Source: Prevotella sp. (GTDB lineage: Bacteria > Bacteroidota > Bacteroidia > Bacteroidales > Bacteroidaceae). From it: 53,886 nucleotides of DNA. A model generated the notes under the pieces. It was not told the origin of the DNA, made no database searches, and saw only the letters and a list, made by a program, of their open reading frames with translations. The stretch spans positions 1 through 53,886 of the forward strand of contig JAFSNR010000036.1 in the NCBI GenBank assembly GCA_017443345.1, read 5' to 3'. Made by a program: the position numbers and the translations under genes. This document shows, in pieces, positions 25,071 through 32,296 of the stretch (its first letter is position 1; each line of letters opens with the position of its first letter).

Positions 25071-25673
25071 ATGGAAGAGAAGAAAAACAAGTTCATGTCG
25101 GTGGTTTACCAGCTTTACAGCATCACCGACGGTGAAAAGAATCTGGAGGAACAGACTGGCGACGAGCGTCCATTTGAGTTTATCACAGGCTTCAGCATTG
25201 CCCTTGACGCCTTCGAGCAGCAGGTGATGAAGCTGGACAAGGGTGCCAAGTTCGATTTTGTTCTCCAGCCATCAGAGGCTTTTGGAGAGTTTGAGCCAGA
25301 GGGCATACATAAGCTGAGTCGTGATGTTTTCACGATTAACGGTCATTTCGACCACGAGAATATCTTCGAGGGTGCCGTTATCACCCTGATGGACAATGAA
25401 GACCATCAGTTCATGGCAAAAGTCAAGAAGATCGAAGAAGACGGTGTCACGATCGATACCAACCACCCTCTCGCAGGCAAGACCTTGAATTTCACAGGAA
25501 CGGTCATTGAGAATCGTGACGCCACTGACGAGGAGATACAGCACCTGATCAAGCATCTGACAGGCGGCTGCGGGCACCACCATGGGGGGTGCAACTGCGA
25601 TGACTGTCAGAAAGATGGCTGCGAAGGCCATCATCACCACGATGAAGGCTGCGGCTGCGGACATTGTCACTAA
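25071..25673 (+). CDS. SlyD-like FKBP-type peptidyl-prolyl isomerase
   Basis: A 200-residue protein from the ATG at 25071 (MEEKKNKF); an upstream extension would overlap the promoter. The FKBP/IF-chaperone arrangement of SlyD is visible: [48 protein letters not shown], the inserted IF domain (about 85-150) and [15 protein letters not shown]. The C-terminal about 40 residues are His/Cys-rich ([28 protein letters not shown]), a metal-binding tail like that of SlyD, which delivers nickel and binds zinc or copper. Cytosolic folding helper and metal reservoir. Chorismate synthase gene follows 8 bp later. Confidence 0.92.
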   Translation: MEEKKNKFMSVVYQLYSITDGEKNLEEQTGDERPFEFITGFSIALDAFEQQVMKLDKGAKFDFVLQPSEAFGEFEPEGIHKLSRDVFTINGHFDHENIFEGAVITLMDNEDHQFMAKVKKIEEDGVTIDTNHPLAGKTLNFTGTVIENRDATDEEIQHLIKHLTGGCGHHHGGCNCDDCQKDGCEGHHHHDEGCGCGHCH

Positions 25674-25681
25674 TTCAACTT

Positions 25682-26755
25682 ATGAATACATTTGGTAACA
25701 TATTCAGGCTGACCACGTTTGGCGAGAGCCACGGAGAGGCTATCGGAGGTGTCATCGACGGCATGCCCGCAGGCATCGATATCGATCTGGATTTCATTCA
25801 AAGCGAGCTTAACCGTCGTCGCCCTGGACAGAGCAAGATCACCACCTCGCGTCAAGAGGCCGATCAAGTGGAACTGTTGAGCGGTGTCTTCGAGGGGAAA
25901 TCCACAGGATGCCCCATCGGCTTCATCGTTCGTAACACCAACCAGCACTCTCAGGACTACGAGAATATGCGCTGCCTCTACCGCCCCTCACATGCAGACT
26001 ATACCTACCAGCAGAAATACGGTATACGTGACCATCGTGGAGGCGGGCGGTCTTCTGCCCGTATTACCATCAGCCGCTGCGTAGGCGGAGCGCTGGCCAA
26101 ACTGGTGCTCAACCAACTGGGAATCAGTGTACAGGCATATACTTCGCAGGTTGGCGACATAGCCTTGGAGCGCGATTACCATCTGTATGACCTCTCGAAG
26201 ACCGAGACGAACGCTGTGCGCTGTCCCGACGAAGAGAAAGCTGCCCAGATGGAAGCCCTGATCAGTAAGCTAAAGGCTGAGGGCGACACCATCGGGGGCA
26301 TCATCACCTGTGTTGTCAAAGGCTGTCCCGCAGGTCTTGGAGAACCCGAGTTCGGCAAGCTCCATGCAGCCTTAGGCTCAGCGATGCTGAGCATCAATGC
26401 CGTAAAAGGATTTGAATATGGTGAGGGATTCGCAGGTGTCACCGCTCGAGGTTCCGAGCAGAATGATGTCTTCCGCTGCGTCAACGGTGAGGTGACAACA
26501 GATACGAATCATAGTGGAGGTATTCAGGGAGGTATTTCCAACGGCCAGGATATCTACTTCCGTGTGGCCTTCAAACCCGTAGCAACCATCCTATCAGAAC
26601 AGGAGACCATCGATACGGAGGGCACCCCCACCCGATTCACTGCTCATGGGCGGCACGATCCCTGTGTTCTGCCTCGCGCCGTACCCGTAGTCGAGGCGAT
26701 GGCTGCAATGACGATTTTGGACTATTATCTTGTTAACAAAATGTTAAAACGGTAA
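25682..26755 (+). CDS. aroC: Chorismate synthase
   Basis: A 357-residue enzyme making chorismate from EPSP with reduced FMN. ATG at 25682 gives [18 protein letters not shown], the first signature; [12 protein letters not shown] and the C-terminal [18 protein letters not shown] are the others. Length is typical. It supplies the substrate for the chorismate mutase encoded at 16671 but lies outside that operon, in tandem with slyD. Confidence 0.96.
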   Translation: MNTFGNIFRLTTFGESHGEAIGGVIDGMPAGIDIDLDFIQSELNRRRPGQSKITTSRQEADQVELLSGVFEGKSTGCPIGFIVRNTNQHSQDYENMRCLYRPSHADYTYQQKYGIRDHRGGGRSSARITISRCVGGALAKLVLNQLGISVQAYTSQVGDIALERDYHLYDLSKTETNAVRCPDEEKAAQMEALISKLKAEGDTIGGIITCVVKGCPAGLGEPEFGKLHAALGSAMLSINAVKGFEYGEGFAGVTARGSEQNDVFRCVNGEVTTDTNHSGGIQGGISNGQDIYFRVAFKPVATILSEQETIDTEGTPTRFTAHGRHDPCVLPRAVPVVEAMAAMTILDYYLVNKMLKR

Positions 26756-26792
26756 CAAATGTATACGTTTTGCAAGAAAAGTTGGTTTTTTT

Positions 26793-26824
26793 TTTGGAGG
26801 ATAGTCGAATAAATCGTATATTTG
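26793..26824 (+). promoter_or_regulatory. Consensus promoter without a downstream ORF
   Basis: TTTG (26793-26796), a 20-base spacer and TATATTTG (26817-26824) form the best match to the Bacteroidota promoter consensus in the window. No ORF follows before a strong hairpin at 26896, pointing to a small RNA. Confidence 0.75.
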
Positions 26825-26830
26825 CAAAAG

Positions 26831-26926
26831 CATTGGTGGGTTTGTGAAAATCCCAATATGCTTTAGTTAAGTCTAGTTTAGTTTTTGTGTTGGTTGAGGG
26901 CTGTCAGTTGACAGCCCTCAAATTTT
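26831..26926 (+). ncRNA. Candidate small RNA of about 95 nt
   Basis: Bounded by a consensus promoter and a rho-independent terminator, with no start codon plus ORF of useful length. The 5' part folds as a hairpin (AGCAU pairing with AUGCU, GG with CC, apical loop around UUUGUGAAAAU), then an unstructured U/A-rich linker (26861-26895) and the terminator stem. I do not recognise a known family (too short for 6S RNA or tmRNA). Confidence 0.6.
26896..26926 (+). terminator. Terminator of the candidate small RNA
   Basis: An 11-bp perfect inverted repeat GAGGGCTGTCA / TGACAGCCCTC followed by AAATTTTA. Nearly the same stem sequence occurs in the terminator at 26947, which ends the opposing operon. 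Confidence 0.8.
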
Positions 26927-26941
26927 ATGATGTTTGCCTGC

Positions 26942-26968
26942 GAAAAAGGGCTGCCAATTGGCAGCCCT
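26942..26968 (-). terminator. Terminator of the VgrG-PAAR operon
   Basis: AGGGCTGCCAA / TTGGCAGCCCT (26947-26968) is a perfect inverted repeat; on the minus strand it is followed by TTTTTCG, a good U tract. Located 10 bp after the stop of the PAAR-like gene. Confidence 0.85.
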
Positions 26969-26977
26969 AAATGTTAT

Positions 26978-27370
26978 TCATTTTACATTCGCTTTGGCAG
27001 CGTTTCCTGGATTTTTAATTGAGATAATTCCATTCCACATACACGAACACGTGCAACTGTCGGTCAGGGCTGGCGTATTCTTCACCTTCATCTGCACACT
27101 GCCTGGCGCCCAAGCCGACGTGATGGCGGGAACACAGGGTTGCGGTGTCAATGTTCCCATAGCAGCAGATGTAGCCGAAGCCACCTGAGGATTTGTTATA
27201 GACTGACACATACCAAAAGTAGGAATATTCGTACCAGGCGCCATATCCTGAATCGTCGCCATTAACATATTACCACATTTAGGTCGCGTTGGATCAGCAA
27301 CAGCCAGAGATGTTGGTGCCGTACCAAAACTACATTGGAGCATTGCTCCTGTCGTTACAAGCTTTCCCAT
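26978..27370 (-). CDS. PAAR-like (DUF4280) spike-tip protein
   Basis: A 130-residue protein, MGKLVTTGAMLQCSFGTAP at the start and many Cys, Pro and Gly residues (CGNMLMATIQDMAPGTNIPTFGMC is the typical central stretch; CTCSCMW near the end). This is the DUF4280 family of PAAR-like proteins, which cap VgrG spikes in type VI and related injection systems and bind metal through Cys/His. It is the last gene of a six-gene operon that also encodes a VgrG-like spike, which supports the tip role. No C-terminal effector extension is present, so it may carry a separate cargo or act only as a tip. Confidence 0.88.
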   Translation of the reverse strand: MGKLVTTGAMLQCSFGTAPTSLAVADPTRPKCGNMLMATIQDMAPGTNIPTFGMCQSITNPQVASATSAAMGTLTPQPCVPAITSAWAPGSVQMKVKNTPALTDSCTCSCMWNGIISIKNPGNAAKANVK

Positions 27371-27379
27371 ATTACTTTT

Positions 27380-29131
27380 TTATTTTAGATTGTTATTATT
27401 ATCGGTATCTGCTATAAAGATTGCCAGCATGGTGAGATCATCGCTCTGCTGGGTATCACCGACGAAATCATGAACGGCTTGTGCCATCCCCTCTATCAGT
27501 TCTTTCGGAGAAAGTCGCCCAGACTGAAGGGCACGATTCGCCTCTTCGAGAATGCCTTTTTCGCTGAACATCTTCTTGTCTGCATTGAAGGCCTCATTGA
27601 GTCCATCGGTATAAAGCAGGATTGTAGTCTGCGGTTCTATGATGACTTCCTGAGTCTTATACGAGGTATTACGAACAGCCCCAACGGGGAATATACGATT
27701 TACGGGCAGCAGACTGACCTCGCGATGGATGATAACAGGTGCCTCGTGGCCGGCATTGCAGTAGCGCAACAAGCCCGAACTGAGGTCGAGAACACCGACG
27801 AACAGCGTAACGAACATGTGCTGATGGTTATTCTCGCTCAGATTATGGTTCATCTGCGAAACGATGCGGTCGGGCATACACTCATCAGAAGAGTAGGCTC
27901 GAAACAGGCTCTTAGTCACCGTCATGAACAGGGCACCTGGTACACCCTTACCACTAACATCACCGATGCAGAAGAAAAGCTGATCATCGCGCACGAAGAA
28001 GTCGTAGAGGTCGCCTCCTACTTCCCTGGCGGGATCGATACTGGCATAGATGTCGAAATCCAGACGCTCTGGGAAGTCATCGGGCAACATCGACATCTGG
28101 ATGTTACGGGCGATACGCAGTTCGCTCTCTATGCGCTCTTTCTGAGTGGTCACTTCCTCCAGCTCGTCGTAGGCCTTTTTCAGCTGACGCATCTGAAGCA
28201 GACGCCTATAGATATAGGCCGACAGGATCACGGCTATAATAAAAAGACCGCATACGATGACAATCAGCATCACCCGCTGATGGTGCAGCTGCAGGGTCGA
28301 AGTTTCATTCTCAGCACGAGCAACTTCAAGCTCCAGAGCATTCATCTCAGTGAGTTTGCGCATTTCCTCATTGTACTGTTTGTCTGTCCAGGCCTTATAC
28401 ACCCTGAATGAGTCGATAGCCTCCTGATTCCGTCCTAATCCGTCGTAGGCAGCTATCTTGAACATTAGCCTTTCTGCTTTATTCGTGATCTTCTCAGCCA
28501 GGTCCAGCAACCTCTGATAGTCGTGCGTGAACTCAGCATGATGGCACTCTGTGCTGGTGTTTACATCGCCTTTGTAATGGTTGCTTCTGATAGCGTCGTG
28601 CATCTGTCCGTAGTATTTCATAAACCTTGCAGTATCAAGGGGTTCTATTCCAGCTACAGCCTCGCACTTCATAGACAGCAGCGCTATACGGTCTTCACTA
28701 CTCCATGCAGAATACTTCAGGGCGTTGTCTAAGGCCTGAATGGCTTTTTCCCCTTGACCTCTATCGTTATAGATATCTGTCAGGAAATCATAGACTTGTA
28801 TCATCGGCTTCATCGCAGGGAGATTACGTTTCTTGTAATCGATGGATTGGAGCATCAATTCTTCTGCGCGTTCAGACAGTCCCATATCCTTAGCGATATG
28901 AGCACTGAGATAGGTCACCATGAAGAAACCGTATTTGCTGTCGTGCCTGTCAGCATAGTCTCTCATTTCGCCAATCATGTCGAGGGCTTTCCTGCTACTG
29001 ACATTATCAAGGACATAAGTAATCTGATCATACCAGTTATTATAGAGCTGCTCTTCCTCTTCATCACTCTGAGCAGCCATCTGAGCTGAAAAGCACAGAC
29101 ACGATAAAAGCAAGATCAGATACTTCTTCAT
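27380..29131 (-). CDS. TPR/transmembrane SpoIIE-type protein phosphatase
   Basis: A 583-residue protein with signal peptide (ending QMAAQ), a periplasmic helical TPR-like region (about 25-285), one transmembrane helix near 290-312 (LIVIVCGLFIIAVILSAYIY), a coiled coil (about 315-345) and a C-terminal PP2C/SpoIIE domain. The phosphatase has its metal-binding Asp residues in REVGGDLYDFF and FFCIGDVSGKGVPGALFM, then RYCNAGHEAP and LLYTDGLNEA. SpoIIE phosphatases dephosphorylate STAS-domain antagonists; a STAS gene lies 21 bp upstream. The periplasmic sensor suggests that an envelope signal is relayed to the STAS protein. Embedded between VgrG-like and PAAR-like genes, so it probably governs deployment or assembly of the spike. 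Confidence 0.9.
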   Translation of the reverse strand: MKKYLILLLSCLCFSAQMAAQSDEEEEQLYNNWYDQITYVLDNVSSRKALDMIGEMRDYADRHDSKYGFFMVTYLSAHIAKDMGLSERAEELMLQSIDYKKRNLPAMKPMIQVYDFLTDIYNDRGQGEKAIQALDNALKYSAWSSEDRIALLSMKCEAVAGIEPLDTARFMKYYGQMHDAIRSNHYKGDVNTSTECHHAEFTHDYQRLLDLAEKITNKAERLMFKIAAYDGLGRNQEAIDSFRVYKAWTDKQYNEEMRKLTEMNALELEVARAENETSTLQLHHQRVMLIVIVCGLFIIAVILSAYIYRRLLQMRQLKKAYDELEEVTTQKERIESELRIARNIQMSMLPDDFPERLDFDIYASIDPAREVGGDLYDFFVRDDQLFFCIGDVSGKGVPGALFMTVTKSLFRAYSSDECMPDRIVSQMNHNLSENNHQHMFVTLFVGVLDLSSGLLRYCNAGHEAPVIIHREVSLLPVNRIFPVGAVRNTSYKTQEVIIEPQTTILLYTDGLNEAFNADKKMFSEKGILEEANRALQSGRLSPKELIEGMAQAVHDFVGDTQQSDDLTMLAIFIADTDNNNNLK

Positions 29132-29152
29132 AAGGATTATTCTGGCTAAAGA

Positions 29153-29617
29153 TCAGTCTTCCTGCCCCATCTTCATACTATAGCAGACCACATCGTTGTT
29201 CGCTGCAAAGACATCGAGACCCTTTTTCCGTTCCTTGGTAAACTGTCCGATTTCACCCAGTTCCAGATCACATAATTTTCTTTTCCGATACAGCTCTTTA
29301 TTCCTGACGCTCTCTTCAAACTTGATGACAGAGGTCATCCCGACGTGATCAAGCACCTCATAGATCTCCTTGGCACAATTTACGAACACGATCTCCGGCT
29401 GCTGCCCCAGATCCTGAAAAGCATAGAAGATGCATCGGATGCCGCTACTTGAGATGTAGATCAGCCCAGTGACATCGAACACGACTTTTTCTATGCCTTG
29501 ATTACGATATTTGGACAGCTCTTCCGTCAAAGCGGGGGCATTGCCGACTGAGAGTTCGTCATCCAGCAAGACGTTTAGCGTCGAGCCGTCTTTCTTCACT
29601 TCGAAGTTATTTTCCAT
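29153..29617 (-). CDS. STAS-domain protein (anti-sigma factor antagonist-like)
   Basis: A 154-residue protein. Residues 1-105 form a STAS domain: LNVLLDDELSVGNAPALTEEL, then VVFDVTGLIYISSSGIRCIF with the conserved phosphorylatable Ser in SSSG. In partner switching this Ser is phosphorylated by an anti-sigma kinase and released by a SpoIIE phosphatase, encoded next. An about 50-residue C-terminal extension (rich in Lys, Glu, with KERKKGLDVFAANNDVV) is beyond the usual STAS size. No HATPase-type kinase or sigma factor is encoded in the operon, so the third partner is missing or elsewhere. Confidence 0.88.
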   Translation of the reverse strand: MENNFEVKKDGSTLNVLLDDELSVGNAPALTEELSKYRNQGIEKVVFDVTGLIYISSSGIRCIFYAFQDLGQQPEIVFVNCAKEIYEVLDHVGMTSVIKFEESVRNKELYRKRKLCDLELGEIGQFTKERKKGLDVFAANNDVVCYSMKMGQED

Positions 29618-29636
29618 CCTGTTCTATCATTTATTT

Positions 29637-30278
29637 CTAAATCATATTGATCTGATCCAGCCAGTTATTATGGGCCTCCTCGATGTCCTTCAACTTTTGG
29701 TCACGCAACTTGTCGCGATGTTCCTCTGTCTTCTGGGTGAGTTTATCAATGACTTTCTTCATACCATCGATATCTTCTTCAGGCTCACCTACCGACAGAA
29801 TCGCAATCTCTGCCTTCGCCTTGTCAATGGCAGCCTCCATCAGCGTCTTACACTCCTGATAACAAATATCAACGGCATCCTTCAGGGCATCGTAGCGATT
29901 ATCGTTCACATCCGGCATTGTCAGCTCGATGTAGCGCACGTCGTGCTCCTTCATCTCGATGTTCTCGTCAGGGCTCTGGATCTTAAAGGAGTCTATCTTC
30001 TGCTTGAACTCCGGATGCACCCGAGCGACGCCATCCATGATAGCCTTGATATCATCGTCATATTTTGGCACGATCCAGATGTGATAGTCGTCCTTTTTGG
30101 CGCACGAGGCCACCTGCTCCAGGTTCTTCGGTGAGCCTTCGATCATGACTTTGACGGGTATCAATGAGGCAGCTTCTGACTTGATACACAGATTGAGATA
30201 GCGGAAGTTCAACATTGCCACATAGCCTTTGAGCTTCTCGTACAACTGGTCATATTGATTGGATATAGCACGTTTCAT
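29637..30278 (-). CDS. Divergent ribosome-recycling-factor-like protein
   Basis: A 213-residue protein that follows the ribosome recycling factor (RRF) pattern. An N-terminal helix leads to AASLIPVKVMIEGSPKNLEQ and VAS (residues 36-58), matching the RRF stretch A-S-P-S-L-x-V-x-Y-G-T-P-x-L-x-Q-x-A-S. DDYHIWIVPKYDDDIKAIMDGV (63-84) matches the next strand and helix. IELTMPDVNDNRYDALKDAV (117-136) matches the L-P-P-L-T-E-E-R-R-x-L segment, and EPEEDIDGMKKVIDKLTQKTEE (165-186) the last helix. The Arg-rich R-N-x-R-R-D-A-N-D of true RRF is replaced by EAAIDKAKA, so ribosome contacts are probably lost. A conserved fold with new use is the likely reading; it sits between the beta-helix protein and STAS genes. 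Certainty moderate. Confidence 0.6.
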   Translation of the reverse strand: MKRAISNQYDQLYEKLKGYVAMLNFRYLNLCIKSEAASLIPVKVMIEGSPKNLEQVASCAKKDDYHIWIVPKYDDDIKAIMDGVARVHPEFKQKIDSFKIQSPDENIEMKEHDVRYIELTMPDVNDNRYDALKDAVDICYQECKTLMEAAIDKAKAEIAILSVGEPEEDIDGMKKVIDKLTQKTEEHRDKLRDQKLKDIEEAHNNWLDQINMI

Positions 30279-30293
30279 ATCTTTTTCTCTTTA

Positions 30294-30335
30294 AACTATA
30301 AACTATTCATTTTCACTCATCACTTTTCACTTCCT
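30294..30335. repeat. Heptamer tract across the end of the 656-residue gene
   Basis: Six 7-mers (AACTATA, AACTATT, CATTTTC, ACTCATC, ACTTTTC, ACTTCCT) run across the stop codon at 30313. The last residues of the beta-helix-like protein (EEVKSDE) are encoded by it. Confidence 0.7.
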
Positions 30336-32283
30336 CGATGCTCAACTTGGCACTCAGACTGCCGCCGCCACCGCCGCCACCGGCAGCAGCACCGTCGTCG
30401 ATACTTGGCGACTTGAAGGCACTCTTGGCCTCCAGGCCATCGAAGGATCCCTTCGGAGCCTTGAGTTCGCCCTTGACCTCAGTCTTGTCGTTGATAGTGG
30501 TAGCACCAAAGATTTCGGTCTTGCTGCCGCCCACAGAGGCGTTGCCGCCGTCGAGCTGTACCACAGCCTTGCCCTCGCCCTGCTGGGCCTCGAAGGTCTT
30601 GTCGGCAAAGAGTCCCATCTCTTCCGATACGGCCTGCAGCTTCTTCGACTTGATGTCTTTCGACTTCGAGCCTACGAACATCTTCTCGCTGACGAGTGTC
30701 ATCGTGCTGCCTGCGGCGAGTGCAGAGTCTGTCAGCTTCTCCTTATCCACATCCATCGACTTGGCGCTGATGGCCTTTGCGTTCAGGTTGATGCTACCTG
30801 TAGCCTTGCCCTCGGCATCGGCTGCCAGCACGTCGGTCTTCTCGGCACGAATGGCAATCTTACCGTCCTTCGTCAGAGCCTTCATCTTCGGCTGACCGTC
30901 GGCCACCTCGTAGTCGAGGCTCTCTACGGTGAAGTTCTTCGACCTGAAGATCACATCGCCTTCAGCAGTATATTCGCCCTTGGTGACGTTACCATCGTCG
31001 TCATGTTCGATATTCTTCGGATTCGTGGTAGCCACCTCGATGGTCTTGGCGGTAATCGATACCTTGCTGTCGGCAGTCAGTTCCTTCTCAGTGAAGAGAC
31101 CGTCCTTCGCCTCATAGTCGATCGCCTCAATGTTGACATTCTTCGAGGTGATGGATACGCTACCCGTCGCATTCTGGTTCTGACCTTCGTTTTCTGAACT
31201 GATGGCCATCAGGTTGATGTTCTCTGTACGAACGGAGAAGTTGCTGCCCTCCACGAGCTTACCCTCATCGTCCATCATCGACACACCCATTCTCGGCGTG
31301 CGAATCCTGATGCCTGCCTCCAGATTCGTGTGCAGGTTGCCGTCGCCGTCGGCAGTAGCTACGTTGATGCTCTCGGCCTTAATCTGAATCGAGGCGCCGG
31401 TGGTGTTCTGCTTGAAGTCGTCGCCTTCAGTGATGTTACCTTTCTCTGTCTCCAAGGCCTTCTTCTTTCTATTGGCCTCTGCCAGTTGGGAAATGGTGTT
31501 CACATACGTCATGGCGGTTCTGCAGAGCATGGGCAAAGCTGACTCCACCTGATCGTGAATATCAAGAATGTCGAGCGTGTTCACACGTCCTACCATCGCA
31601 TCGTCGGAATCCAACTCATACTCTTTATCGAGCAGCGCCTGCATCGTAGCGAATGCGCCGTCCACCGCCTGTTTCTGTGTAGCTTTCTGCTTCTCCAAAT
31701 CTGCAATCTGAGTGGTAAGGGCTGCTACAGAGTTCTCTATCTGTGTCTTACGCTTCTCACTGGATACTGCTGCCTCTATCTGCATCTCATTATCGGCATG
31801 GATACGGATACCGCCCTTGCCTGCCGATGCCGGATGCATGGAGAAGGCATCTGTGGCATCATCGCTCTCGAGCACGATGTTACAAGCCTGAGAAACAATC
31901 TCGGATGTGTCATATACAATATTCTCTACACCGTCGCTTCCCGGATCTACGGCTATCTGGCGGATGCTGGGAGCGCGGTTGACGATGTGACCGGTCTCGC
32001 CCACACCGTTGAGTTCCACCCCCTGACCCTTGATGATAACCTCACCCGTACAGCCTAACAGGTCGCCACTCTCATCCACATTACCGATAATCACTTTCGG
32101 TGCGGAGAGAATGAGACAGTTCTCGTCGCGATAGTACTTGAAGCCTTCCATCTCCTTATACAGGTCGGCCTTCATCTGCTGTATCTCTGCCTTCTGCTTG
32201 TGAATCTCTTCCAGGTCCTTCTGTACACAGTCCTGAAAATTGCCAAGCATGGTCTTCCAATCGTCAAATATATAGTCTGCCAT
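30313..32283 (-). CDS. Large beta-helix-like protein of the VgrG operon
   Basis: A 656-residue protein without signal peptide. An N-terminal coiled coil (about 1-45, IHKQKAEIQQMKADLYKEM) leads into short beta repeats (CLILSAPKVIIGNV, EVIIKGQGVELNGV), a helical insertion (about 175-285, with Cys in ALPMLCRTAM), then about ten beta-helix-like turns (about 290-560): KVSITAKTIEVA, DVIFRSKNFTVESL, KIAIRAEKTDVLA, SINLNAKAISAKS, TMTLVSEKMFVGS. It ends in a Gly run and acidic tail. The turns resemble the gp5/VgrG needle, so this may be a second spike, a scaffold or an elongated adaptor. I know no named family for the whole. The C-terminus is encoded in a heptamer tract. Confidence 0.7.
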   Translation of the reverse strand: MADYIFDDWKTMLGNFQDCVQKDLEEIHKQKAEIQQMKADLYKEMEGFKYYRDENCLILSAPKVIIGNVDESGDLLGCTGEVIIKGQGVELNGVGETGHIVNRAPSIRQIAVDPGSDGVENIVYDTSEIVSQACNIVLESDDATDAFSMHPASAGKGGIRIHADNEMQIEAAVSSEKRKTQIENSVAALTTQIADLEKQKATQKQAVDGAFATMQALLDKEYELDSDDAMVGRVNTLDILDIHDQVESALPMLCRTAMTYVNTISQLAEANRKKKALETEKGNITEGDDFKQNTTGASIQIKAESINVATADGDGNLHTNLEAGIRIRTPRMGVSMMDDEGKLVEGSNFSVRTENINLMAISSENEGQNQNATGSVSITSKNVNIEAIDYEAKDGLFTEKELTADSKVSITAKTIEVATTNPKNIEHDDDGNVTKGEYTAEGDVIFRSKNFTVESLDYEVADGQPKMKALTKDGKIAIRAEKTDVLAADAEGKATGSINLNAKAISAKSMDVDKEKLTDSALAAGSTMTLVSEKMFVGSKSKDIKSKKLQAVSEEMGLFADKTFEAQQGEGKAVVQLDGGNASVGGSKTEIFGATTINDKTEVKGELKAPKGSFDGLEAKSAFKSPSIDDGAAAGGGGGGGSLSAKLSIEEVKSDE

Positions 32284-32296
32284 AATTATTCTTTAT

